64,000 nucleotides of DNA from Betaproteobacteria bacterium RIFCSPLOWO2_12_FULL_68_20. Lineage in GTDB: Bacteria > Pseudomonadota > Gammaproteobacteria > Burkholderiales > SG8-39. The stretch is from positions 1-64,000 of the forward strand of contig MERQ01000045.1 of the NCBI GenBank assembly GCA_001770655.1. The letters run 5' to 3'. Both the position numbers and the translations under genes were made by a program. The notes beneath the pieces were generated by a model that worked only from the letters and a program-made list of their open reading frames with translations, was not told where the DNA came from and made no database searches. This document shows positions 7,661 to 16,577 of this stretch, piece by piece; the stretch's first letter is position 1; every line of letters starts with the position of its first letter.

Positions 7661-9346
7661 ATGACCAAGGCGCGTTTCAGGACGATCCTGCGCGAGGGGA
7701 CGCCGCCCGCGCGGCACAAGTATCCCGGCCTCGGGCACCGCGTCTCGCGCGAGCGCGGCATGATCGTCGAGCGCGACGCGGGCGTGCCGATGCGCGACAG
7801 GGCGCGGCTCTACGTGGACATACATCGTCCGCCGGGGAAGCTGCGCGTTCCCGCGCTCGTCGCCTGGAGTCCGTACGGCAAGCACCGGCCTTTCCAGTAC
7901 GAGTATTTCTACCGGCGCGGCGGCGTGCGCAAGGAATGGGTCTCCCCCTACACCGTGTTCGAGGGTCCGGATCCCCTGTACTGGGTGCCGCGCGGCTACG
8001 CGGTGGTCAACGTCGACGTGCGGGGCACGTGGGGCTCGGAGGGGAACGCGACCTACTGGAGCCACGACGAAGGCCGCGACGGCCACGACCTCGTCGAATG
8101 GCTGGCGGCGCAGGACTGGTGCAGCGGCAAGGTCGGGATGACCGGCGTCTCCTACCTGGCGATCGCGCAGTGGCAGGTGGCGGCGACGCGGCCGCCGCAC
8201 CTCGCGGCGATCAACCCCTGGGAAGGCTTGAGCGACATGTACCGGGAGTTCGCCTTCCACGGCGGCATTCCCGAGACGGCGTTCACGCCGATCTGGCAGA
8301 AATCGATTTCCTACTCGCTGAACCGGGTCGAGGACGTCGCCGCGATGATGAAGGCGCACCCGCTGCGCGACGGCTACTGGGCGACCAAGGTCGCCGATCT
8401 TTCGAGGATCGAAGTCCCCGCGTTCGTCGTGGCGGGCTGGGCGGACCAGGGCCTGCATCTGCGCGGCACGCTCGAGGCGTTCCAGCGCATCGCCTCCAGG
8501 GACAAGTGGCTGGTGATCCACGGCCGCAAGAAATGGGAGAACTTCCACCGGCCCGAAAGCGTGGCGAGGCAGACCGCTTTCTTCGACCAGTTCCTGAGAG
8601 GCATCGACAGGGGCGTGCGGCGCTGGCCGAAAGTCCGGCTCGAGGTGCGCGAGCGGTACGGCGTCGGCAAGTTCAGGAGCGAGAACGATTGGCCGCTCGC
8701 GCGCACCCGCTACCGCAGGCTCTACCTCGACGCGCGCAGCGCGACGATGCGGCCCGCGCGCGTCAGGTCCGCGTCGCTGGCCCGCTACCTGGCGCCGGGA
8801 GACGAGTCGCGCTGCCCCGCCGCCTATCGCGCCGAGCGGGCGCAGTTCGACTACGTGTTCCCCGCGGCGACCGAGCTCACCGGGCACATGAAGCTGCGGC
8901 TGTGGGTGGAGGCGATCGGCGCCGATGACATGGATCTTTTCGTCGCCATCCAGAAGTTCGACCGCGACGGCCGGTACGTCCCGTTCACCGCCTTCAGCGC
9001 GCTCGAGGACGGTCCGGTCGCACTGGGCTGGCTGCGCGCCTCGCATCGCGAGCTCGACCCCGAGCGCTCCACGCCGCAGCAGCCGTGGCTGCGCCACCAG
9101 CGGCTCCTCAAGCTCAAGCGTGGCGTTCCGGTGCCGGTCGAGATCGAGATCTGGCCCTCGTCGACCCGCTTCGAGCGCGGCGAGACGCTGCGCGTAGTCG
9201 TGCAAGGCAGCGACATCTACAGGTACGCGCGCTGGATGGTGCGAGCCGGCCACCCCAGGACGATCAACGCCGGGACCCACGTGATCCGCACGGGCGGCAG
9301 GTACGATTCGCACCTGCTCGTCCCGGTCATCCCGCAGCGGGCATGA
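7661..9346 (+). CDS. CocE/NonD-family serine hydrolase
   Basis: This 561-residue protein belongs to the X-Pro dipeptidyl-peptidase/cocaine-esterase family. An alpha/beta-hydrolase domain comes first, with nucleophile S164 in GMTGVSYLA, an Asp in AGWADQGLH and a His in VIHGRKKW. A C-terminal jelly-roll domain of the CocE type starts near residue 330. The family cleaves esters or amides. It lies 16 bp after the CoA ligase and is probably co-transcribed with it under MarR control, so it may release the acid that the ligase activates. Confidence 0.88.
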   Translation: MTKARFRTILREGTPPARHKYPGLGHRVSRERGMIVERDAGVPMRDRARLYVDIHRPPGKLRVPALVAWSPYGKHRPFQYEYFYRRGGVRKEWVSPYTVFEGPDPLYWVPRGYAVVNVDVRGTWGSEGNATYWSHDEGRDGHDLVEWLAAQDWCSGKVGMTGVSYLAIAQWQVAATRPPHLAAINPWEGLSDMYREFAFHGGIPETAFTPIWQKSISYSLNRVEDVAAMMKAHPLRDGYWATKVADLSRIEVPAFVVAGWADQGLHLRGTLEAFQRIASRDKWLVIHGRKKWENFHRPESVARQTAFFDQFLRGIDRGVRRWPKVRLEVRERYGVGKFRSENDWPLARTRYRRLYLDARSATMRPARVRSASLARYLAPGDESRCPAAYRAERAQFDYVFPAATELTGHMKLRLWVEAIGADDMDLFVAIQKFDRDGRYVPFTAFSALEDGPVALGWLRASHRELDPERSTPQQPWLRHQRLLKLKRGVPVPVEIEIWPSSTRFERGETLRVVVQGSDIYRYARWMVRAGHPRTINAGTHVIRTGGRYDSHLLVPVIPQRA

Positions 9347-9352
9347 GATCCA

Positions 9353-9829
9353 TCACCTGCTCGCCTGCTTCGCCTCGTACTCGGCAATCGCCTTTTTCAG
9401 GTCGCTGAACTCCTCGCAGCCGAAAAAGCACAGGCTGTCGAGGCGCGCGAGGTGCTCCTTCGCCTTGGCGAGGTTGCCGATCTTCAGGAAGGCCTCGCCG
9501 ATGTACTCGTGCGCGCCGCGGTGCTTCGGATCGAGCTTGAGCGCCTCGTTGTAGTGCTTGAACACGAGGTCCATGTTGGGATTGGGTCCCTTACGCATCG
9601 AGTAGGCGTACAGGTTGTGGTACCCGGCGTTCCCGGGATCCTTCGCCACGCCGGACTTCAGGACCTCCGCCGCCTTTACCCAGTCCTGTTGCGACTTCGC
9701 GGCGGCGTACTGCTCGAGCACCGGGTCGTTGGGCTGCGTGACCGCGGGCGAGCCCCCGGTGTCGGCGGCAAACGCCGCGGCCGGCGCCAGAATCAGCGAT
9801 AGCATGAGGGAACGAATCAATGTTTTCAT
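9353..9829 (-). CDS. Secreted TPR protein
   Basis: This 158-residue protein starts with a clear signal peptide (hydrophobic core at residues 7-20, cleavage after AFAA), followed by tetratricopeptide-like helices. The segment NEALKLDPKHRGAHEYIGEA is a canonical TPR. C136 and C140, in the pattern CFFGC near the C-terminus, may form a disulfide in the periplasm. The ATG at 9829 is preceded by the strong ribosome site AAGGAGAA; the longer open frame upstream overlaps the divergent TPR gene and is rejected. Proteins of this type are often found beside quinoprotein or metal-enzyme gene sets; no such partner is visible here. Confidence 0.82.
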   Translation of the reverse strand: MKTLIRSLMLSLILAPAAAFAADTGGSPAVTQPNDPVLEQYAAAKSQQDWVKAAEVLKSGVAKDPGNAGYHNLYAYSMRKGPNPNMDLVFKHYNEALKLDPKHRGAHEYIGEAFLKIGNLAKAKEHLARLDSLCFFGCEEFSDLKKAIAEYEAKQASR

Positions 9830-9863
9830 GTGTTCTCCTTCCGGGAGCCGGGGAGATATACGC

Positions 9864-10529
9864 ATGGCCGGAAAATCGGATTCAGCACTGTCGATACTAC
9901 TCCTCGCCGCAGCGCTAACAGCGGCCGCCCCGCCCGCATTCCCCGAGCCGCCCAGCTCGCGCGTCGAGGCGCTCGCGGCGCTGCGCGATGCGGACGCCGC
10001 AAGGCGCGCCGAGGCGATCGTCTGGATCGCCAACCGCGGCGCCATGGACGACGCGCCGCTGCTGCACGAGCGGCTGCGCGACGAGAGCCCGTTCGTGCGC
10101 GGCTTCGCCGAGCGCGGGCTGTGGCTGCTGTGGGGCCGCTCGGGCGATGCCGAGATCGACCGCCTGATGGCGCGCGGCACCGAGGAGATGCAGGCGGGCC
10201 GATATCAGGATGCGATCGCCACGTTCTCCGGGGTGATCCGCAGCAGGCCGGATTTCGCCGAGGGCTGGAACCGGCGCGCCACGGTCCTTTATCTCGCCGG
10301 CGAGTACCGCAAGTCGCTCGCCGACTGCGGCGAGGTGCTCAAGCGCAACCCGAAGCATTTCGGGGCGATCTCGGGGGTCGGGCAGATCCACGTCAAGCTG
10401 GAGCAGTACGAGCAGGCGCTGGAGTGGTTCCGGCGCGCGCTCGAAGTGAACCCGAACATGATCGGGGTGGAGGTCAACATCCGCGAGCTCGAGGAGCTGC
10501 TCGAGGAGCGGCGGCGCCGCGCGACGTGA
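9864..10529 (+). CDS. HEAT-like/TPR protein with N-terminal signal or anchor
   Basis: This 221-residue protein has a hydrophobic N-terminus (residues 9-27), then a HEAT-like helical pair (about residues 35-90), then three TPR-like repeats from residue 96. It probably acts in the periplasm as a scaffold. It is divergent from the other TPR gene, with only 34 bp between starts, suggesting shared control. Its 3' end overlaps the convergent alpha/beta-hydrolase gene by 56 bp. The function is not assignable. Confidence 0.75.
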   Translation: MAGKSDSALSILLLAAALTAAAPPAFPEPPSSRVEALAALRDADAARRAEAIVWIANRGAMDDAPLLHERLRDESPFVRGFAERGLWLLWGRSGDAEIDRLMARGTEEMQAGRYQDAIATFSGVIRSRPDFAEGWNRRATVLYLAGEYRKSLADCGEVLKRNPKHFGAISGVGQIHVKLEQYEQALEWFRRALEVNPNMIGVEVNIRELEELLEERRRRAT

Positions 10530-11316
10530 GCTGGAGCTCGTCGAGCAGCCCTTCGATCGCGCGCGCGGCCTCCAGCGGGCGCTCAAACGGAAACAGATGC
10601 CCTCCCGGCACTTTGCGCAGCGCGAACCTGCCGCGCGTTGCGGCGAGGCCTACCTGCTGCACCACGTTCGATTCGGCTCCGCCGATGAATCCTGCGGGCA
10701 CGCGCAGCGCGGAGAGCCGCTTGGACATGCCATGCGGGATGGTCCGATAGATCTCCGCCTCGATCGCGGGATCGATCAGCAGGCGCAGCCCGCCGTGCCC
10801 GTCCTCGACCAGCCCGTGGCGCACGTAGTCGTCCAGGCATTGCTCGGTGAAATGCCGGAACAGTCGCCGCGTACGGAAGTGCGCTTTGGCTTCGGCGCGG
10901 CTCGCCCAGACCGAGCGCCGGTCGCGGCTCGCGCCCGCCGGGGTGACGCGGTCGACCAGGCCGAGCCGCTTCACCGCCCCGAGCATGCCGCCGCGGATCG
11001 CGCCGATGATCGGCGCATCGAGCAGCACGATCGCGCGGAACAGCTCGGGCCGGCGCACCGCCGCATGGAAGTTGAGAAAGCCGCCGAGCGAGTGGCCTAC
11101 CCCGAACACCGGCTCGCCGCGATACTTCGCCTCGAGCGTGTCGAGGAGCTGGTCGATCAGCCGCGGCCAGCCCTCGCTCACCGGGTAGTGCGGATCGCAG
11201 CCGATCGCCTCGATCCAGGACACGCGGTAGCGCGAGCGCAGCGCCCCGAGCATCGCCGCGTAGCAGGGCGCGGGAAAGCCGTTGGCGTGCGAGAAGTGGA
11301 GGGGCGCGCGGTTCAG
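10474..11316 (-). CDS. Alpha/beta hydrolase, apparent CTG start
   Basis: This is an alpha/beta-hydrolase fold protein of about 280 residues. It has the oxyanion-side segment HFSHANGFP, the nucleophile elbow GVGHSLGG, and a C-terminal catalytic His in GGHLFPFE. Homology begins immediately after CTG at 11316, which overlaps the upstream TGA as CTGA. No ATG, GTG or TTG occurs at that point. The nearest conventional start upstream is GTG at 11385, which would add an Arg-rich shadow of the EAL-domain gene. A CTG start would match the 4-bp overlaps of the other four genes in this operon. Substrate unknown; such proteins are lipases, esterases or lactonases. Confidence 0.75.
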   Translation of the reverse strand: MNRAPLHFSHANGFPAPCYAAMLGALRSRYRVSWIEAIGCDPHYPVSEGWPRLIDQLLDTLEAKYRGEPVFGVGHSLGGFLNFHAAVRRPELFRAIVLLDAPIIGAIRGGMLGAVKRLGLVDRVTPAGASRDRRSVWASRAEAKAHFRTRRLFRHFTEQCLDDYVRHGLVEDGHGGLRLLIDPAIEAEIYRTIPHGMSKRLSALRVPAGFIGGAESNVVQQVGLAATRGRFALRKVPGGHLFPFERPLEAARAIEGLLDELQLTSRGAAAPRAAPRARGC

Positions 11317-14300
11317 ACGTAGTGTTGCGCGGCGGTGTCGGCGTCGAGCGGCTCGCCGACGAGGTACCCCTGGATGAAGCCGCACTCGCAGGTCTGCAGG
11401 AACGCCTTCTGGGCCTCGCTCTCCACTCCCTCGGCGATCACCGGGATGTCGAGAGCGCGCGCGAGCGCGACGATGGCGGCGACGATCGCGCGCTCGCCAC
11501 GCCCCCCGGGCAGCTCGGCGACGAACGAGCGGTCCACTTTCAGCTTGTCCACGGGGAAGCGCTGCAGGGTCGACAAGCTCGAGTAGCCGGTGCCGAAGTC
11601 GTCGATCGCGATCGACACGCCCAGCTGTTTCAGTCTTTTCAGGGTGCCGAGCGTCACGTCGGTGTGCTGCATCGCCGTGGACTCGGTGATCTCCAGCTCG
11701 AGCAGGCGCGCGGGCAGCCCCGTCTCCTTCAGCGCGCCCGACACCGTCTCGACCAGCTTCGGGTCGTTGAACTGGCGCGCCGAGAGATTCACCGAGACCG
11801 GCAGGCCGCGCTCGACGCCGATGAAGGTCGCCCAGCGGCAGGCCTCGCGCAGCACCCATTCGCCGATCTTCAGGATGAGCCCCGTCTCCTCGGCGAGCTG
11901 GATGAATTCCGCGGGCGCAACAAGGCCCCGCTCGGGGTGCTGCCAGCGCACCAGCGCCTCGTGCGCGGCGACGCGGCCGCTGGCGAGCTCGACGATCGGC
12001 TGGTAGTACACGCGCAGCTCGCCCTTGCCGAGCGCGCGGCGCAGGTCGTTCTCCAGCGCCAGCCGGCGCGAGGCCGCCTGGTTCATCTCGGCGGTGAAGA
12101 ACTGGTAGTTGGCGCGCCCCATTTCCTTGGCGTGGTACATCGCCGCGTCGGCGTTGCGGATGAGGGTCTCGGCATCGCGGCCGTCGACCGGGAACACCGA
12201 GATGCCGATCGAGGGCGTGATGGTCAGCTCGCGGCCCTCGACTTGCGCCGGCTGCGACAGCTGCTCGATCACCTTCTGGGCGACGCTGGCGAGGTCGGAG
12301 GAGCGCTTGACCTCCGGCAGCACCACCACGAACTCGTCGCCGCCGATGCGGCAGATGGTGTCGCCGACCCGCAGCTGCTTGACCAGGCGCTGCGCGATCT
12401 CCCTGAGCAGCACGTCGCCGATCGAGTGCCCGAGCGAGTCGTTGATGGTCTTGAACCGGTCGAGGTCCACGAACATCACGGCGGTTTCCTTGCGGTTGCG
12501 CTGGCTGAGCGCGAGCGCCTGCGTGAGCCGGTCCTCCAGCAGCCTGCGGTTCGGCAGGCCGGTGAGGGCGTCGTGGTCGGCGAGGTGCTGCGCGCGCTGC
12601 TCGGCGAGCTTTCTCTCGCCGATCTCGGCCTCGAGCAGCCGGTTCGCCGCCTCGAGCTCGGCGGTGCGCTCGGCGACCGCGCGCTCGAGCGCGTCGCGCG
12701 CCGCGTGCTCGGCCGACACGTCGTCGTAAATCCAGATCGAGCCGTCGCGGGGACGCGCCGCGTCGATCGCCCTGCCGACCACTTTGCACCAGAAAGGGCT
12801 CCCGTCCTTGCGCCGGAATTGCGACTCGGTGGAGAAGCTCTCGCCGCGCGCGAGTCGCGGATAGTTGCGGCCGGCGCGCTCGAATGCCGCGCGCGTCGGA
12901 AACAGCACGGCGGTGCTCCGGCCCACCAGCTCGCCCGGCTGGTAGCCGAACATCTCCTCGAAGCGGGGGTTGCAGCGCTCGATCGTCCGGTTGCGCGAAA
13001 AGGCGATGCCGACGGTGGCGTTGTCGAGGATCAGCTCCTGCTCGGCGAGCGCGCGCTGCACGCGGATCTCGGCCTCGCGCTCGGCGGTGACATCCTCGTA
13101 GCTCCAGATCCACTCCTGCACCGGTTCGCCCGCGTCGATGCGCCGTCCGCGCGAGCGGCACAGGAAGGTCGAGCCGTCCTTGCGCTTGAAGCGCCACTCG
13201 CTCTCGTGTGTCCCGCCCGGAGCGGTCCCCGTGTACGCGATGCGCCCGGCCTCCTTCCAGTCCTCCTCGGCTGCGAACAGCACCGCGGAGCTCACCCCGA
13301 TCAGCTCTCCGGGCCCCGCCGCGACCATATCCTCGAGGAAGCGGTTGCAGCGCTGGATCACGCGATTGCGCACGAACGAGATCCCCACGGCCGCGTTGTC
13401 GAGGATCAGCTCCTGCTCGGCGGCCGCGCGCTGCAGGCGCTCCTCGGCCTCGCGCTCGATGCGCTTGAGCGCCTCGTCGGCGCGCTTGCGCTCGCCGATG
13501 TCCTCGAACAGCCACACCGTCCCTTTCGCGGCGTCGCCCGGCTGCACCGCGCGCCCGGTGAGCCGGCACCAGAAGCCCGATCCATCGCGACGCCTCATCC
13601 ACTGCTCGCGCGCATGCGTGCGGCCTTCGGCGAGCTCCGCGTAGACCTGCCCGCCCCGCTCGAATTCCTCGTCGGTGAAATAGCCGAGCCGCGCCGAGGC
13701 GCCGGCCGCCGCGCCGGGCTCGATGCAGAACATGTCCTCGAAGCGGCGATTGCAGCGCATGATCTTGCGATCGCGGATGAAAGCGATGCCCACCACCACG
13801 TTGTCGAGCAGCGCCTGCTGCTCGGCAAACACGCGCTGCAGCTCGTCCTCGGCGCGACGCTGCTCGGTGGCGTCCTCGTCGGTCCAGACGTAACCCTTGT
13901 CCGGGACCGCGGGGTCGAGCGCGCGCCCGGTGGCGCGCACCCAGAAGGTGGAGCCGTCCTTGCGCCGGCGCAGGCCGCTCGCGCGGATCAGCTGCCCCCT
14001 GGCATGCTGATAGCGCAATCCCATCTCGTCGTGATCCTTCGCCTCGGCGTAGAGCACGCGCGAAGGCCGACCCTGCAGCTCGCCGGGCGCGTAGCCGTAC
14101 ATGTCCTCGAAGCGGCGGTTGCAGCGCACGATGCGCCGATCCTTGGTGAAGCAGATGCCGATGGAGGCGGTCTCGAGGATCGCCTCCTGCTCGCGCAGCA
14201 GCCGCGAGACCTCGTCGGCGTGGCGCCGCCTCTCGGTGATGTCCTCGACGATCCACACCGTGCCGTGGCGCGTGTCGCTCTCGCTGATCGCCTTGGCGAT

Positions 14301-14657
14301 CATGCGGCACAGGAACGCGGAGCCGTCCTTCCTGCGCACTTCCCATTCGAGGTCGAGCTGGCGACCCGCGGCGAGGACCGGCACCGCAATCGCCCCCAGC
14401 GCCTCGTAGCTCTCGCGGCTCGTGTACACGACCTCGCCGGACTGGCCGATCAGCTCGTCCGGGCCCCAGCCGAACATCTCGGCGAATTTCGGATTGCAGA
14501 GGAAAAAGCGCCGGTCGCGGGTGAACGCGATGCCGATCGAGGCATTGGCGAGAATCGCCTCGTACTCCAGTTGCGTGTAGCGGGTGTGGCCGGCGTAGGC
14601 CGCGGGCGGCGACTCGAGCGTGCTTTCGACTGCGCGCAGCGGCTTAGGGTCGTTCAC
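11313..14657 (-). CDS. Five-PAS diguanylate cyclase/phosphodiesterase (PAS-GGDEF-EAL)
   Basis: This 1,114-residue signalling protein makes or degrades cyclic-di-GMP. Five tandem PAS domains (about residues 30-655, roughly 125 each) share nearly the same framework: AxxGIxFxRxR at the start, RRKDGSxFWC in the middle and a VWxxEDxTE-like end. A coiled-coil (ERAVAERTAELEAANRLLEAE) follows. The GGDEF domain has an intact GGDEF at about 772-776 and an RxxD inhibitory site (RVGD) five residues upstream. The EAL domain has EAL at about 900-902, DDFGTGYSS and ELEITES, so both activities look possible. There are no membrane segments, so it is a cytosolic sensor. The GTG start at 14657 overlaps the upstream stop (GTGA). 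The PAS repeats look like recent internal duplications. Confidence 0.93.
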   Translation of the reverse strand: MNDPKPLRAVESTLESPPAAYAGHTRYTQLEYEAILANASIGIAFTRDRRFFLCNPKFAEMFGWGPDELIGQSGEVVYTSRESYEALGAIAVPVLAAGRQLDLEWEVRRKDGSAFLCRMIAKAISESDTRHGTVWIVEDITERRRHADEVSRLLREQEAILETASIGICFTKDRRIVRCNRRFEDMYGYAPGELQGRPSRVLYAEAKDHDEMGLRYQHARGQLIRASGLRRRKDGSTFWVRATGRALDPAVPDKGYVWTDEDATEQRRAEDELQRVFAEQQALLDNVVVGIAFIRDRKIMRCNRRFEDMFCIEPGAAAGASARLGYFTDEEFERGGQVYAELAEGRTHAREQWMRRRDGSGFWCRLTGRAVQPGDAAKGTVWLFEDIGERKRADEALKRIEREAEERLQRAAAEQELILDNAAVGISFVRNRVIQRCNRFLEDMVAAGPGELIGVSSAVLFAAEEDWKEAGRIAYTGTAPGGTHESEWRFKRKDGSTFLCRSRGRRIDAGEPVQEWIWSYEDVTAEREAEIRVQRALAEQELILDNATVGIAFSRNRTIERCNPRFEEMFGYQPGELVGRSTAVLFPTRAAFERAGRNYPRLARGESFSTESQFRRKDGSPFWCKVVGRAIDAARPRDGSIWIYDDVSAEHAARDALERAVAERTAELEAANRLLEAEIGERKLAEQRAQHLADHDALTGLPNRRLLEDRLTQALALSQRNRKETAVMFVDLDRFKTINDSLGHSIGDVLLREIAQRLVKQLRVGDTICRIGGDEFVVVLPEVKRSSDLASVAQKVIEQLSQPAQVEGRELTITPSIGISVFPVDGRDAETLIRNADAAMYHAKEMGRANYQFFTAEMNQAASRRLALENDLRRALGKGELRVYYQPIVELASGRVAAHEALVRWQHPERGLVAPAEFIQLAEETGLILKIGEWVLREACRWATFIGVERGLPVSVNLSARQFNDPKLVETVSGALKETGLPARLLELEITESTAMQHTDVTLGTLKRLKQLGVSIAIDDFGTGYSSLSTLQRFPVDKLKVDRSFVAELPGGRGERAIVAAIVALARALDIPVIAEGVESEAQKAFLQTCECGFIQGYLVGEPLDADTAAQHYV

Positions 14658-15514
14658 CTGGACGCGCTTTCCGCCCTGCGCCTGCCGGCGAGCGACGTAA
14701 AATCCTCGGCGAAACTCCTGAAGCGCGCGACCGCCTTCGCGCGTTGCTCTGCGCTCAGCATTCGATCCAGCTCGAGCAGCATCGAGAAATATTCCTCGAG
14801 GTGCGCACGGCTCGCCGCGGCGTAGGCGGGCTCGCGGTCGCTGTCCCAGCGCGCCGCCCAGTCGGTTAGCCGCCGCTGCACCTCGCGCGCGCGCAGCATC
14901 GAGACGAATCCGGCTTGCCGGCGCCTGCGGTAGCGATCGCGCAGCTCGTCGACGAGCGGGGCGCGCTCCGAATAGCGTCTCACCCTCTCGGCCTGGGCCT
15001 CGGACAGCGATCCCACCCATCCCTCCAGTCGCTCGACGGTGCGCTGCAGGCGCCGCTTCCTGCGCTCTCCCGGCGTTCCGGCCAGGAACTCTTGCGCGAA
15101 TTCCCGGTTGTCCTCGGCGAACCGCCGCTCGACGCGCGCCACCTGCTCGGGTGTGAGCCGGTCGAGCAGCGGGGCGATGCGGTCCGCGGCGGCGCGCAGG
15201 CTCTCCCGCGCCTGCGCCAGGAAAATATCGTACCCCCAAACGAGGTCGTCCCGCGAGATCCCGCGCGCCACGCGCTCGCCCGCCTCGTCTGCGACGCGCG
15301 CGTACTGCGGCAGCGCATCGGCCCGGTGCCAGGCGAGAAACGACGCGATACCGCCCTCGAGCTGCTCGGCCTCGGCGCCCTGCAGTTCCAGGTAGCTCGT
15401 TAGGCGCCAGCGCAGCAGCAGGTCGGCGTTTTCATAAGTGATCTGCAGGGTGCTGCAGCCTGACGCGAGCCAGGCCGCAGCTGCCGCGAGCGCGAGCCTC
15501 AGAAGCCGCTTCAC
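14654..15514 (-). CDS. DUF6279-type lipoprotein
   Basis: This 286-residue predicted lipoprotein has a basic n-region, a hydrophobic stretch at residues 7-16 and lipobox ASGC with C20 as the lipidated residue. The rest is charged and helical, rich in Arg and Glu, with a pattern I recognise as the DUF6279 family of proteobacterial lipoproteins of unknown function. It starts with GTG at 15514, overlapping the fpr stop as GTGA, and its own stop overlaps the next start in the same way. Confidence 0.8.
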   Translation of the reverse strand: MKRLLRLALAAAAAWLASGCSTLQITYENADLLLRWRLTSYLELQGAEAEQLEGGIASFLAWHRADALPQYARVADEAGERVARGISRDDLVWGYDIFLAQARESLRAAADRIAPLLDRLTPEQVARVERRFAEDNREFAQEFLAGTPGERRKRRLQRTVERLEGWVGSLSEAQAERVRRYSERAPLVDELRDRYRRRRQAGFVSMLRAREVQRRLTDWAARWDSDREPAYAAASRAHLEEYFSMLLELDRMLSAEQRAKAVARFRSFAEDFTSLAGRRRAESASR

Positions 15515-16254
15515 CAGAAGCTCTCCACCGTCACGTGGCCGGGGGCGCGGCGCCGGTGCTTCCTCATGCCGCGCTCGGCGAGCGCCGCGGCTGCGTCCTT
15601 GAGCATGCCGGGATTGCCGCACAGCATCACCTGCGAGGACTGGGGCGAGAGCGCGAGGCCCGCGGCCGCCTCGAGGCGGCCGTCGCGGATCGCGGCCGGG
15701 ATGCGTCCCGCGAGCGCCCCGGGCGCCGCCTCGCGGCTCGCCAGCGTGACGTAGCGAAAGCGCCCGCGCCAGGCGGCGATGAAATCGTCCACCAGCTCGC
15801 GATACACGAGCTCGCGCGCGAAGCGCGCCGCGTGCACCAGCACGACGTTTTGGTAGCGCTTGCGCGCCGCCGCGGTGCGCAGTATCGAGAGGAAGGGCGC
15901 GATCCCGGTGCCGGTGGAAACCAGCCAGAGCGTCTCGGCGTCCGGCAGCTCGGAAAGCACGAGGAACCCGGCCGGATTCGGTGCGACGTAGAGCGCGTCG
16001 CCCGGCGAGAGCCGCGCCAGCAGCGGCGAGAGCGGCCCCTGCGGCACCACCACGCCGTAGAACTCGAGCACCGGATCCTCGGGCGGATTGACGAAGGAGA
16101 ACGGCCGCGCCACCCGCTCGCCCCCGCTGTCGAGCGCGATGCGCACGAACTGCCCCGCTTCGAAGCGAAGTCGCGGCGCCTCGACGCGCAGCGAGAACAG
16201 CATCCCGGTCCAGTGCCGGTTCGCGATCACGCGGCCGGTGAGCCACTCGCTCAT
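15511..16254 (-). CDS. fpr: Ferredoxin/flavodoxin-NADP+ reductase
   Basis: This 247-residue flavoprotein exchanges electrons between NADPH and ferredoxin or flavodoxin. Visible motifs are the FAD-binding RPFSFVN, the NADP-binding STGTGIAPFLSILR, LCGNPGML, and the terminal aromatic residue in VESFW that stacks on the flavin in bacterial Fpr proteins. Length matches the family. The ATG at 16254 overlaps the stop of the DUF3301 gene (ATGA). In the cell it may serve oxidative-stress defence or FeS enzymes. It is the only recognisable metabolic gene in this operon. Confidence 0.9.
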   Translation of the reverse strand: MSEWLTGRVIANRHWTGMLFSLRVEAPRLRFEAGQFVRIALDSGGERVARPFSFVNPPEDPVLEFYGVVVPQGPLSPLLARLSPGDALYVAPNPAGFLVLSELPDAETLWLVSTGTGIAPFLSILRTAAARKRYQNVVLVHAARFARELVYRELVDDFIAAWRGRFRYVTLASREAAPGALAGRIPAAIRDGRLEAAAGLALSPQSSQVMLCGNPGMLKDAAAALAERGMRKHRRRAPGHVTVESFW

Positions 16255-16559
16255 TGCAGCCGGTAAGGCTCGAGTTGCAGGTCGCGCAGCTCGCCGCCGA
16301 GCATCACGATCGCGCCGTGGCGCCGGTTGTTGCCGGTGTCGGAGAATTCGAACGTATAGGTGCGTGCGAGCCTGAGGTGCCCGTCCTCGTCGCGCGCGAG
16401 GCGCAGCCGCCCGAAGGACACCGTGTCGTCGAGAAACAGCAGCTGGTAGCGCGCGCAGGCGGCGCGGCCCGCCTGCACCGCGTGCTCGCGGGCGCGCAGG
16501 CTGTCGGCCCAGAGCGCCGCAAGCGCCGCGACGGCCAGCAGCGCCGCGATTTCCCACAT
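16251..16559 (-). CDS. DUF3301 small membrane-anchored protein
   Basis: This 102-residue protein has one N-terminal hydrophobic segment (residues 4-18) and a soluble domain with QLLFLDDTVSFGRLRL and YTFEFSDTGNNRRHG, which I recognise as the DUF3301 family found in beta- and gammaproteobacteria. The function is unknown. It is the first gene of the operon, whose five members are joined by 4-bp overlaps. It starts 18 bp before the convergent end of nothing else on this strand; the cyclase-family gene ends at 16578. Confidence 0.8.
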   Translation of the reverse strand: MWEIAALLAVAALAALWADSLRAREHAVQAGRAACARYQLLFLDDTVSFGRLRLARDEDGHLRLARTYTFEFSDTGNNRRHGAIVMLGGELRDLQLEPYRLQ

Positions 16560-16577
16560 GAGACGGATTCTACTTTC

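Noticed and set aside
11322-14825. A 1,167-codon antisense open frame over the PAS-GGDEF-EAL gene
   Set aside because: It is a complement-strand shadow produced by high G+C at third codon positions. The composition is unnatural and no motif is present.
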